NCBI GenBank assembly: GCA_011037195.1
Contig: JAAEAF010007944.1
Location: 1-64,000, forward strand
Reading direction: 5' to 3'
From: Triatoma infestans
Taxonomy: Eukaryota; Arthropoda; Insecta; Hemiptera; Reduviidae
Length of the DNA: 64,000 nucleotides
Every line of letters begins with the position of its first letter. Within the stretch, counting starts at the first letter, position 1. Below the pieces are notes generated by a model. It saw only the letters and a program-made list of their open reading frames with translations. It was not told the origin of the DNA and ran no database searches. The translations under genes were made by a program, and so were the position numbers. Below, piece by piece: positions 55,091 to 64,000 of this stretch.

Positions 55091-56650
55091 CAATTATGTA
55101 AAAACACTCACACAACTTTCACTTACTCCTGTTAATATATAAAATGAAAAATTATCTTTTAAATTTCAAATTTTACTCATTTATCCTGACACAAAGTGAA
55201 CAGTGTGCCAATAACATAGAACTAACCCCCCTACATATTTGAAATTTAAAGACAAAAATTCCTGCAAAACTAATCTAAACATAAATTATTTATTTTTTAT
55301 TTTTATTTTTTTGGTAAAACATATTTTTGAAATAAAAGTGATAGGTATTTTTATATCTGTGAAGTTAGCATTCCAAATTGAAAGAAAAATCTTTGTAACT
55401 GTTTATCGAGAAAATTCAAAAATATATTCTGTAAGGTCGTACTTTCAATTAATCGATTTTCTTCAAATTTAGAATTCTATCCATATTTTTATCAAAGTAT
55501 TGTAAAACCATATACGTATTGTTTTGATGTAGTACTTTAAAGGTAAGCATAACAGTAATCTTACCTCAGGAAACCCTCCCCCTCCAAAAAAAAACAACAA
55601 TTTATCCAAGAAAATGTTTCAAATAGATTTATCTATGTAAATTGTAGACAAAGTTTAAAGAAAATCGTTGGAGCCTTTTTTAAAGGAAATCGCAAAAAAC
55701 TGAAAAAAAAAAAAAAATTCAGTAACCGAATGTCGGCCTTCCGGTTAATGGATTTTGCCCAATATCTTTTTGTGTTATTATTATTATTATTAGACCGGGT
55801 GCCTGGCGGCATGGGACCTAAGGCTATATTATGGCTTTTATCCACCTGATGCCTTCCATATAGTCCCCTTAAATAGTCTCCGCCAGTAGCCTACTGGTCA
55901 GTCTACAATATCGCAGGATATCCTTTAACTCCAACTCGCCCAAGCAATCCTGCGAGAGTGGTGCCCTCCCAAATACGCTAAACCTAGTACCAGCGAAACG
56001 AGGGGGGGGCACTGACATAGATAGTGTGATACACCGTTTCCCTGACTCCGTCGTCATCGCAATTCTGACAAGTGGAACTAGACGTCCTCCCTATGTTAAA
56101 CAAGTAACTAGACATCCAGGTGTGTCCAGTCACTATCCCTACCAAGGTCCTCAGACCTGTCCTGCTGAGGGACAGGATGTAAGCCAAAACAACCCTGCTT
56201 AATTCCTTTTATAAATCTTTTAGATTGGAGGCACCCTTGCGTGTCCCCCCCCCCCATAGCTCTCGTCTCCCAAATTCCAATCTGTTTACCGTGAAACCTC
56301 TTAGTGACGGCAAGGGCTGGTTCAGGACCACAAAATGGTAATGATGATCCCTCCCTAGCCAACTGGTCCGCCCACTCATTACCCTCTATTCCCCCATGTC
56401 CAGGTATCCAATAGAGAGGCACCTTACCCCTCCGAGCCAAGGCGTTAAGACTTCTCCAACATTCTCCCACTAGTTTCGAGCTCCACCATGGCTTGCTCTT
56501 TTTGTGTTACATGCGCTGGTAGGTAGTACCTAAACGGAATATCATCCGTGGGCTTTAAATAATTTTTCGTTTTTGAGATATTTTGCTCACAAACATCCAT
56601 GGTCACCCAACAATAAATTCGTTAAAACTAGTTTTTTTCATGAAACAAAC
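55090..56650 (+). repeat. REP family copy interrupted by a LINE insertion
   Basis: Left part 55095-55777 (aacactcacacaactttcac, central unit, gttggagcc, cttccggttaatggatttt), right part from 56497 (gtacctaaacggaatatcat, tttcgtttttgagatatttt, acatcc). The gap is the LINE fragment 55778-56496 and the right part joins the left part in order. The final right-end segment is missing. Confidence 0.7.
55778..56496 (-). pseudogene. RNase H-type LINE fragment (type C), inserted in a REP copy
   Basis: The minus-strand frame 56470-56108 starts GECWRSLNAL, then VPLYWIPGHGGIEGNEWADQLAREGSSLPF (WxPGHxGxxGNExAD, the last RNase H box), GPEPALAV and IGIWETRA. After a frame break the frame 56187-55984 has LSRTGLRTLVGIVTGHTWMSSYLFNIG and CQNCDDDGVRETVYH (CxxC...H). 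The insertion is bracketed by the 13-bp duplication tctttttgtgtta (55765-55777, 56497-56509) and has a (TAA)n tail at 55778-55792. A poly-C/G run breaks it near 56240. Confidence 0.85.
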
Positions 56651-56827
56651 TTTGAGGGGGGGTGTGAATGTTATGTTGTTTATTATATACTACTAGTTAC
56701 AAACTTTTTGCTAGAGAAAAATGATAAATTGTTTGGTGGAAATCTGGGATAACTATTGGTATTTATTTTGTTGGAAATAAACCAAGAATTAGTACAAAAG
56801 ATTCTTTCACGATTGTTTATATATTAA

Positions 56828-56925
56828 AGCCTTGATAAAGACTGAGGGAACTCTGTCGAAAAGTCGGCATAATTGAATGTTTATTCTTGACCGATCCTCA
56901 TCAAATTTCTTCATAATTTAATGTT
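56828..56925 (+). mobile_element. Penelope-type end with hammerhead-like motif
   Basis: gcCTTGATAAA, stem II gactgag/ctctgtc (6 of 7 pairs) with a GGAA loop, GAAA, agtc, ggc: a hammerhead-like order with CUGAUGA changed to TTGATAA and a 3-bp stem I. The following gcataattgaatgtttattc, cttgaccgatcctcatcaaa and tttcttcataa match the outer arms of the 8925-9342 structure. Confidence 0.55.
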
Positions 56926-56963
56926 AATTTTAGAGACCTAAACTCAAAATAGAAATACAACTT

Positions 56964-57354
56964 TGTAATGGGATCCGAATCATTACAGGTTCAAAGGATC
57001 CGAAGAACGAAGAAGCAGACAATAAATGAATCAAAAGTTAGTTATTCCCCCCTACCTAGGCCAGACTAGGTAGGGAGAATTCGATTCATGTATATAGAGT
57101 GGCAGCTGAACAGTTCAACACATAGTTTTACGACAGTTTTACAACAATAAATCAAGTCAGCAACCTATCTATTTACTTCTAATAACTCAGCCTGTCTGTC
57201 TCTTTAATTATTCCACTCGCCACCTAACTTCTATTTAACTGTAAAGTCCTTGGAGTATGTGTGTTCTGTTTATTATTCAGTGATCAGCATATCATCTAGT
57301 TTATTTCTATTCTCATTTCTGAATTCATTCTCTCTCCTACTTACATCTATTATA
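56964..57354 (+). repeat. LTR family L2 copy
   Basis: Starts TGTAATGGGATCCGAATC, with a second cttcga-like start word near 56996. It contains gaagcagacaataaatgaat, cccctacctaggcc, catgtatatagagtggcagc (TATA region), aagtcagcaacc and aactgtaaagtccttggagt, and ends near ctattata. Solo. No target duplication was found. Confidence 0.65.
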
Positions 57355-57796
57355 AATTAATGAGGAATAACAGAATAGTTAGTTACGCGCTCCCCAATAA
57401 TGAGGTCATAGAACGCAACGAAAAAATTGGTTTTCATAATCATACCGCCGCGATATACCGTCTCTTATAAAGTTTACCGTAAGTTTAATATATTAACATT
57501 GTTTTTCACTTTTTTTTTTTAAGAAACACAATAATGTGTACGGCAATGATAACAGGATTTGATTTAAATTAAATGAGATTAGAGGATCCAAAGTAAAAAG
57601 TTTCATTACTGTGTTTTTAAATTAAAACAATCAATTACTTATTAAAATACATAATATCGTAATTTTATTCTGACTAATCATTTTTTTTTTTAATACATTT
57701 AATTACCGTCCATTTAAAAATTGTTTTGTGGTTAAAAAACTTAATAATAAACTTAAGGTTGTTTAATTTATTGAATATATAAAAAATGAAGCGGCG
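57355..57796. other. no gene seen
   Basis: AT-rich. No feature. Confidence 0.5.
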
Positions 57797-58864
57797 TTTA
57801 CACGATCAATAATATTGACAATACTTTAGAGTATTGACAATAATATTGATCGTGTAAAGTGAAAAAAATGTATTGATGGTCGGTATTGACCAGAGTATTG
57901 ATGAAATTTAGATTTTCTATCAATACTGAGAATTGGAGGGGATATCGACAATATTATTGGTCAGTTCAATAGTTTTATCGAACGTTGCAACTAACCTGTA
58001 CAAAACAAAAGCGATACTATTATAATAGGTTAAAGAATTCTATGTAATGAACATCTCCTATAAATATATTAAAGTTGACTGGCCCAATTAATTTAAAATT
58101 TCCATTTTAAGAAAACATTTCAGTTTGAACTCTGACAATTGCACTATTAGAAAAATCGTATGAGTGTTTCGCAGTTAATTTAATTTTTGGTTTCAAAAAG
58201 GGTTTTTATATGCCATGCTGTTTAATATAGAGAGAAAATAGGCTTCTAACTTTCCTTCCGAATGGTAGGCATATTAAATCACTACATGTCTACATGAAAA
58301 GTCAATCAAACAATTTTCCTTGTTTATGCCTGATTTTGGTGCAATGTTAGATAAAGATTTAGTATTTTGCCTTCTAAGGTGTTAATAAAAAATAAATGTA
58401 TCTAAAACATGCAACACAAAATTACCAGAATTATATTATATTTTATTAAATATATCATTAGGATAAATGTTTATTTTCGATGTTTTATAAAGGAATTAAT
58501 TAAGAGTGAACGATAATGGAAGTAATTTAAATAAGAAACATTAGAGCTGTCCCCCTTGAGTTTTCTATACAATATTAATAAAGTGAGCAAGTGAGCAGCA
58601 GGGTAAAAGAGCTAACTATAACCATGGGCTAAAATAATAGCTACGCAAGCTTTAGAACGATTATTCATTTTTTTAAAGGTTAAAAAAAAACAACTAAACT
58701 GATGAGTATAAACACGTAAATACACTCTCCTAGTGGCAGAAATAGTAAGTAGTATTGACAATAATATTGATCGTGTAAAGTAATGAAATATTGTTAGTGG
58801 TTAGTATGAGTATTGATGGAAATATTGTCAATACTGGTATTGACAATAATATTGATCGTGTAAA
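57797..58864. mobile_element. non-autonomous DNA element with hairpin ends
   Basis: Left end gtttacacgatcaataatat, then tgacaatac; right end is the inverse (gtattgacaataatattg, then atcgtgtaaac, 58835-58864). The left end is immediately followed by its own inverse (57833-57862), and two more copies lie inside the right part (58755-58780 and near 58820-58835). About 1.07 kb with no coding capacity. The superfamily is unknown; the flanking target duplication is unclear. Confidence 0.65.
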
Positions 58865-60401
58865 CGTACAAACATAAAATTAGTATTTGATATTTGGAAA
58901 TATTGATTTAAAAACAAATTTGCTAAAGTTTGAAGTAACATCGTAACTTTTGAATCAACAGAAAAAAAAAAGAAAACTTCAAAAAAAAAAATTGCGGCTC
59001 TCAAAATTTTGTTTTATTTTTTCTTTTTGTGGTTCCAAAAAGGTTCCGGAGTTCTAATGTAGAAAATTACGATACTCCGCGCTCCATCTTCGACAACTTC
59101 ACCTGAGTTAAAATCCCATAAAATGTAATTGCCAGATGCCTTGCTAATTTTACTATTAAGTTAAGCCAGAATGATTAAAGGTTTATATAAATGATTTCAA
59201 AAAAAAGGATACAAACAATACTTGTATTCTATTTAAATATCAGCTTCAAATATTGTAAAACTAAAAAAACATGAATGATAATAACTATCACACATTTGTA
59301 TTCTGTTAGCATTTTTTTTTTTATGAACGAGTTTGAATTAAAAAATATGAAGTTAGAATGAAGTTAGTTGTATATATAGAGGGTTTCTGTGCACTAGATG
59401 GTGAAATAGGATAGGGCTTTTGTCCGGGGGGGGGAGGAAGAGGGGCGCCTCCCCAGCTTGTATTTGGTCTTTTGTTGGTAGATTGGAATGAGAATAAAGT
59501 AATTTTAGGAAGATTACATTCTAAATCCCTCTTTGCCTAAACTTATGCCGTATTTGCCAGTACCACCCAAGCCCCCCCCCAGGACTGCTGGTGGTAACAC
59601 CATCCCCTCCCCCCTTCCACCCATACCACACACACACACACTGCTCCTTCCATATCCAAACAACATGATACGACAGCCGGCTGCCGGCCAATCTCCTTTT
59701 TCAACTTCCCCCCCCCAACCATCCTCAAACAAGCCCCGTTACCCATCTACACTTGTCTGGGCAACCAAGCCCCGTTACCCATCTACACTTGTCTGGGCAA
59801 TTCACCCTGTAGCATACCTTGCTATGTAATTTCAAATAAATATAATGTCTGTGTTAGTAAGCGGTACTTTTTCCATCTTGCTTTTTCTCCACTTATAAAT
59901 ATACAGGAGAGAGAAAAAAAAAATCACTGAAGAATGTTATTTTTTAAAATGAAAAAAAAAAAAGAAGAAATCTGTGGATTAAAAGTTGTTGAAATTTTAA
60001 TAAATAATAAATTATAAAATACGTTAATAATTCTCAGAAGAATGGAAATTAAATTCTTAGTAAACATTTTCATTGGGCGATGTAAAAAGTTTAAAATTGC
60101 ACATTAATTAAAAATAAAATAATATCAAACTAATGCTAAATTTAGAAATTAAAGCAATAATAATAATAATCTATTAACACGTTGATTGGCGGTACTGAAT
60201 TATTCACATGTCATGTCGTAGAAAACATTTCTAAACTGATATCGAATCTAGTTTAATAATTTGCTTTGCTATTATTTACGTATTTACTAGTGAGAAGATA
60301 CACGCGGGGCGAAGATACATTTCTTTTATCACTGTCACTTTTATATTTTTCGATATATTATGATGAACAAGTTATAACAGACCTCAATCCATGTTCACTT
60401 A
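58865..60401. other. no gene seen; G/C runs and a short tandem duplication
   Basis: 59426-59460 and 59570-59720 have G or C runs of 8-10. 59727-59798 has a 36-base unit (aagccccgttacccatctac...) twice in tandem. The 98-codon frame at 59533-59829 is Pro-rich and follows these runs, so I do not call it a gene. 60173-60200 (ttaacacgttgattggcggt) vaguely resembles a piggyBac-type end. Confidence 0.45.
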
Positions 60402-61366
60402 TTATTATTCGCAGAAGAGGAGGGCAAACCCTACGCTGCCCAAAGCCCCCCAGGGCCCATATAGCTACCCCTAAAGAATAACAATCGCTGGGACTAGAAT
60501 AAAAATCCAGGCCCAGGTTTTAACCATCTAAGATTCACCACAGACCGAACAAATCGGACCAAAACCTTAAAAGGACACAGCTCTTAAGATCCTCTACCGA
60601 CATCCTATTCCGGCCGAAGGTCCTAAACCTAAGCTCCTCACAACCCAAACAATTCGTCATCAGATGCATGGGTATCTCCTCCTCAGTCTCACAAACTCTA
60701 CAAAAGGGGTCAGGCACGAGTCCCATTATATAGAGATGTCTCCTTAAACCACAATGCCCAGTGAGGAATCCAACCAGATATCTGAGGGAGGTCCGTGAAA
60801 GACATCGGACCCCGCTACTCAAAGTGCTGTGAGGTCATCCACGTCTGAAAGCCCGACAAACATGTGCCAGAAGACACACCAATAGCAGCCTCTGGACCAA
60901 TGAAAGGAAGAGATGCACCTAAATTGGCAAACCTATCCACCTCCTCATTCCCAAAGATTCCCATATGACCTGGAACCCAGACCAGTAGCACTTCCTTTAA
61001 TGAAGAAAGATCTTCCAGTCGTCTAGAACATTCCAACACCAATCTGGAAGTGAAGACACATGAATTAAGCGCCTTCAACGCAGCCTGGCTGTCCGAGCAG
61101 ATACAAACACCTTTTAAATTAGTGTTACGCACCCTCTCATCCAAAATACAGCAAAGAATTGCATAAACCTCAGCCTGGAAAACGGTGGCCCACTCACCAA
61201 GAGGCGCTACCAAATGATCTCCCGTCTCAAAATAGACGGCAGCCCCAGACCTACCATCCATCCTGGAACCGTCCGTGTAGCATCGGAGATAGTTCTCAGG
61301 AATCACACCAGACGGACCCAGGGTTAACCAATCTTCCCTAGAAGGCAACCTAACCCTATAGGAATG
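60402..61366 (-). pseudogene. RNase H-type LINE fragment (family A), recent insertion
   Basis: A perfect 16-bp target duplication aatccatgttcactta (60386-60401, 61367-61382) and a TTATTATT tail mark a target-primed insertion. The minus-strand frame 61348-60815 carries the whole RNase H front: RCYTDGSRMDG (Asp 1), FQAEVYAIL (Glu), ICSDSQAALKAL (Asp 2) and WVPGHMGIFGNEEVDRFA (His/Asp). A ~75-base deletion near 60824 shifts into frame 60822-60535, which has GHCGLRRHLYIMG and the zinc motif CRVCETEEEIPMHLMTNC. RNase H would degrade the RNA strand during retrotransposition. 5'-truncated and broken once. It is very close to the copy at 31604. Confidence 0.9.
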
Positions 61367-61382
61367 AATCCATGTTCACTTA

Positions 61383-61825
61383 AAAATCCAATGTTTGATT
61401 GTCCTAAATCATTTTAATTCTGTAACAATAATCTTAAATAATGGACAAAAATGGAAGAAGCATAGTTTGCTGAAAAAAAATGATAAAGATAAATTTGGGC
61501 TTCAACTTGCCATTAGGAAAACAGGTTTCTGAAGGATGTTGGAAAACAATTGTTTTTTGTACATATTTTTTTTTGTAATAAATATTTGTGTTTAAATTTG
61601 TTTTCTTGCTAAACTCGTAAGACATTTAATTCACGCCATTAGTACTATATTTTAACACTTAAAATCTTTTTTTGACGTATTCTTTAACATACACATACCC
61701 GAATATCTTCGAACTCTCATATATGGTATAAGATACACATGGCTCTATGAAACTGTGTAGTGAATTGTTCATTCACTTGGCTGTAAATATTTTAAACAAT
61801 AAATAATCTAATGTTTAAGAAATAA
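61383..61825. other. no gene seen
   Basis: AT-rich. No feature. Confidence 0.5.
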
Positions 61826-62084
61826 CGTCCTCACGCGTTGGTCTAGTGGCTAGCTCACTCGCCTTTCATGCAAGAATTCAGGGTTCGATTCCAGTGAGGG
61901 CAAAGTCGATGTTGACCCAGCATCTTGATAAAAAGTGGGAAGCTACAGTTAGTAGCGCCCTAAGTAGCGAAGGCCGGAACTAAACGGCGTGGGAAGTGCG
62001 ACATGCTTACCACACGCCCCCCCCAATTCAAATCGCCGTCTCGCAAGCTCTTCATGGGCTGTTGTGCCATAGGGTTTTAGGGTG
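61826..62084 (+). repeat. SINE family 1, full-length copy with target duplication
   Basis: The head TCCTCACGCGTTGGTCTAG (A box) to GGTTCGATTCCAGTGAGGG (B box). The 5' TCCTCAC pairs with GTGAGGG as an acceptor-like stem, and CTTTCAT sits in the anticodon-loop position (TTC, tRNA-Glu). The body contains gttgacccagcatcttgat and taaacggcgtgggaagtgcg. It ends ccatagggttttaggg and is flanked by the 10-bp duplication aagaaataac (61816-61825, 62085-62094). Confidence 0.9.
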
Positions 62085-62323
62085 AAGAAATAACCATACC
62101 ATCTTCTGCATAGTCAGCATCATATCAACAACCGCAAGAAAACCCACGCGATGATTATCATCAAGAAGGAGTCTAACATATCTTGTCTCAATGCGCTTCC
62201 ATTGTACTACAGTCGCATATAACACGGCCATAGAATGTAGCCAAATTTTTTTGAAGATTTGCCTTCTCCATTTCCAAGGAAAATGTTCTCTAGTGTTTTT
62301 GTTATGAGCCTCGTCAACATCTA
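62085..62323. other. unassigned sequence
   Basis: Moderate GC with a minus-strand-like RTE flavour (cgattatcatcaagaaggag) but no motif that can be called. Confidence 0.3.
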
Positions 62324-62495
62324 TTTGTTGTTGGCGGGTACTCTTCTTCCTAGAGGCCTTCTAAGTGTACTGCCGGCCTCCGTTGACAGTGTTCTCCTCA
62401 TTGGATAGTGAGCTGTAGAATCCTAGGAAGAGAAAATTTAAAGGCAGCAATGCTGGACTCAAACCCGGGGCCTCCGCGCTACCACTGAGCTTTTC
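62324..62495 (-). repeat. SINE family 2 copy, shortened
   Basis: The minus-strand head near 62493 (agctcagtggtagcgcgg, then ccccgggtttgagtccagc) is followed by ctgcctttaaattttctctt, cctagg and ggaggccggcagtacac. The 3' part is missing. Confidence 0.7.
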
Positions 62496-62796
62496 TACTT
62501 ATAGTTTATTGTACATGTTTTACAACGTTTTATATACTTTTTTACATAGTTTTAGCTGTTGTAGTAGAAAAAACATAATTGTTTACACTAGAGTAAAGTC
62601 CTTTTACAAATCTCATTTAATTGCCAAACTCCCTTGTGTAAAACTCCCTGCTGTCAAATAAATAATTATAATTTTAATGGCCATCATGAAAAACAATGGT
62701 TTCTATTTTTAATAATAATTAAAAATAATTGCCATTATTTTTAAATTCTCTCTTAGTTCTTCTGTTTTTTTTTCTTTCTCTTACTTTTCTCTTTTT
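62496..62796. other. no gene seen
   Basis: AT-rich, pyrimidine-rich near its right end. Confidence 0.5.
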
Positions 62797-62990
62797 ACTT
62801 TCTCTTACTACCGGTAAGAGAAAGTATGCAATCGCTTAAAAATTTTTAAAATTGTGTTTTCACGATATGACAATAAGGTTTCAGTCAAAATCCATCGACC
62901 AGAAGTGCTACATTACTAATTGTATTTTTTTCTTCACTACTTTCTCGAAAGCAGCTCGAACGATTATCTTAAATATTTTTACTTTTTTTA
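62797..62990 (-). repeat. REP family end, perfect terminal hairpin
   Basis: 62797-62825 is a perfect 12-bp stem (actttctcttac / gtaagagaaagt) around a 5-base loop. REP-like sequence in minus sense follows (tatgcaatcgc, ttgtgttttcacgatatgac, ccatcgaccagaag), strongly diverged. Confidence 0.55.
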
Positions 62991-63157
62991 TTTTATTTAG
63001 GTCAACTCCCTTCATTTAATATAAAAATACAAATACAAAATACAAACTTCTAAAATACAAATACCAAATAAAAATACAAACTTCTTTGAAAATATAATTT
63101 TTTTTTAAAGACCGTCGGCGGAGTTGGTAATGTAATGGGTTCAGATATTGGATGTTC

Positions 63158-63177
63158 TGATCCCACCGCTGCCACCA
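63158..63177 (-). promoter_or_regulatory. primer-binding site complementary to tRNA-Leu
   Basis: On the minus strand TGGTGGCAGCGGTGGGAT follows the end of the L3 LTR after 2 bases. It is the exact complement of the 3' end (ATCCCACCGCTGCCA plus CCA) known for animal tRNA-Leu. Position and 2-base spacing are those of an LTR-retrotransposon minus-strand primer site. Confidence 0.75.
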
Positions 63178-63179
63178 GT

Positions 63180-63895
63180 TGTAATGGGTTCAGATGTCTT
63201 GGTGAGGTGTTGTGCTGCGATGAATAGTTGGGAGTTAGTTAGAGATTTTTAGAGAGTTGACGAATATGAATTACGAATTTACGAAAATAGATATATGTAT
63301 ATTTTAACAATAATTTAAACGTTTGAAAAGATAAACTACAATTAATTTAAAATGATTTAAATTGTAACTAGAATGCACCAACTATAATAATTGATAAATA
63401 ATATATGTTTAAATACTTAGATAGGGACGCGCTCCGATGTATGAATTATGTCACTGGTAGAATCTTGATGTTACGCTGATGAAATACTGAAGAATAATCC
63501 TCCCCACTTCCTGTAGAGAGACCCTTATATTGCCATCACCACACATTGACAAGTCTTGTAATTACGGGTCACACTCAAACATCTCTTGCCGTGTGTTGAC
63601 CCTAGGTCTTGAACAGGTGTTGGCGGTTATCAAAGGACTGTAGCCAGGTGGTCGGTCTTGAGTGTTTGTTTATTGCCGTGTGTTGACCCTAGGTCTTGAA
63701 ATAGGTCGGTGAACAGGTGTGGCGACAGGTGATGGTAGTTATCAAAGGACTGTAGCCAGGTGGTCGGTCTTTTGAGTGATTTGTTGACCCTTGTGAAAGC
63801 GGTGTGTCTTTGGCGGGCGGTCCTTTGATCGTGCACTGACCGCAGCTATTGTATTGAATAATAGCGTCTGGCTGGCACCACTAGTTATAATTTTT
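63180..63895 (-). repeat. 5' LTR of an LTR retrotransposon (family L3)
   Basis: On the minus strand the LTR ends ...tgaacccattaca at 63180, directly before the primer-binding site. The start is near 63895 (ataactagtggtgccagcca), but the exact first base is unclear. It shares its framework with 43652-44360. 63590-63790 holds two long direct repeats (gccgtgtgttgaccctaggt, then gaacaggtgt, tatcaaaggactgtagccag, gtggtcggtctt). Internal element sequence survives only briefly (63158 down to about 63105), where gtaatgggttcagat is repeated at 63132. Confidence 0.7.
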
Positions 63896-64000
63896 ATAAT
63901 TAAAAATTATATATTTCTGTTATCACTCCTTCTTGTTATCACATTACAGTAATAAATAATTACATAAACTACACGTTAAATTCTAAAGTAATTGTCAAAG

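Noticed and set aside
59514..59829. Pro-rich 98-codon frame and the opposing Gly-rich frame
   Set aside because: The composition follows poly-C/poly-G runs and a CA repeat; the duplicated PRYPSTLVWA segment is a 36-bp tandem duplication, not a domain.
60173..60200. piggyBac-like terminus at ttaacacgttgattggcgg
   Set aside because: No inverted partner or transposase was found nearby; the resemblance is too short.
42158..63158. Further host exons upstream of exon A
   Set aside because: I looked for GC-richer islands with cag and gtaagt/gtgagt on minus and found none convincing outside mobile elements. Upstream exons probably lie beyond the window.
1..64000. CRISPR arrays, bacterial operons, integrated viral genomes
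   Set aside because: No regularly spaced repeats, no prokaryotic gene order, and the only retrovirus-like coding piece is a short gypsy-type pol remnant at 54325-54911.

Overview
This is an AT-rich stretch of eukaryotic genomic DNA, almost certainly from an arthropod and most likely an insect. The reasons are the mix of Jockey-type, R1-type and RTE-like non-LTR retrotransposons, mariner, piggyBac and PIF/Harbinger DNA transposons, Penelope-like elements, gypsy-type LTR remnants and tRNA-derived SINEs, together with short intron-flanked exons. No bacterial or organellar gene, rRNA or CRISPR array is visible. I cannot name the species.

The only host coding sequence I can support is two exons on the minus strand: 41962-42110 (49 codons) and 6640-6714 (25 codons). 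Both have good acceptor and donor signals. The first ends and the second begins at a codon boundary, so they splice in frame. The peptide resembles the N-terminal (propeptide) region of an insect ADAM-family membrane metalloprotease. If they are consecutive exons, most of the window is one ~35 kb intron, flanked by more intron on both sides.

Everything else is mobile-element debris, much of it nested. Left part (1-10 kb): a SINE, an RTE-like reverse transcriptase relic, exon B, a PIF/Harbinger deletion derivative and a Penelope-type inverted structure. 10-20 kb: two LTR families, copies of an abundant unclassified repeat (called REP here), Penelope fragments (one with a GIY-YIG domain) and Jockey/RNase H fragments. 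20-32 kb: a Tc1/mariner transposase rearranged into a ~0.5 kb-armed hairpin, a second large palindrome carrying a tRNA-Ala-like SINE in each arm, and more RT and RNase H relics. 32-42 kb: Jockey, R1 and mariner relics and exon A. 42-57 kb: solo LTRs, piggyBac, Penelope, RTE and mariner relics, two long REP copies, a gypsy pol fragment and nested LINE insertions with target-site duplications. 57-64 kb: a TIR element, a recent LINE insertion with a 16-bp target duplication, SINEs, and an LTR with a tRNA-Leu primer-binding site at the right edge.

Recurrent themes are (i) hammerhead-ribozyme-like motifs on Penelope-type sequence at several places, (ii) large inverted repeats that could fold into double-stranded RNA inside a host intron, and (iii) datable nesting through clear target-site duplications. 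None of the transposon proteins looks intact; each has truncations or frame breaks.
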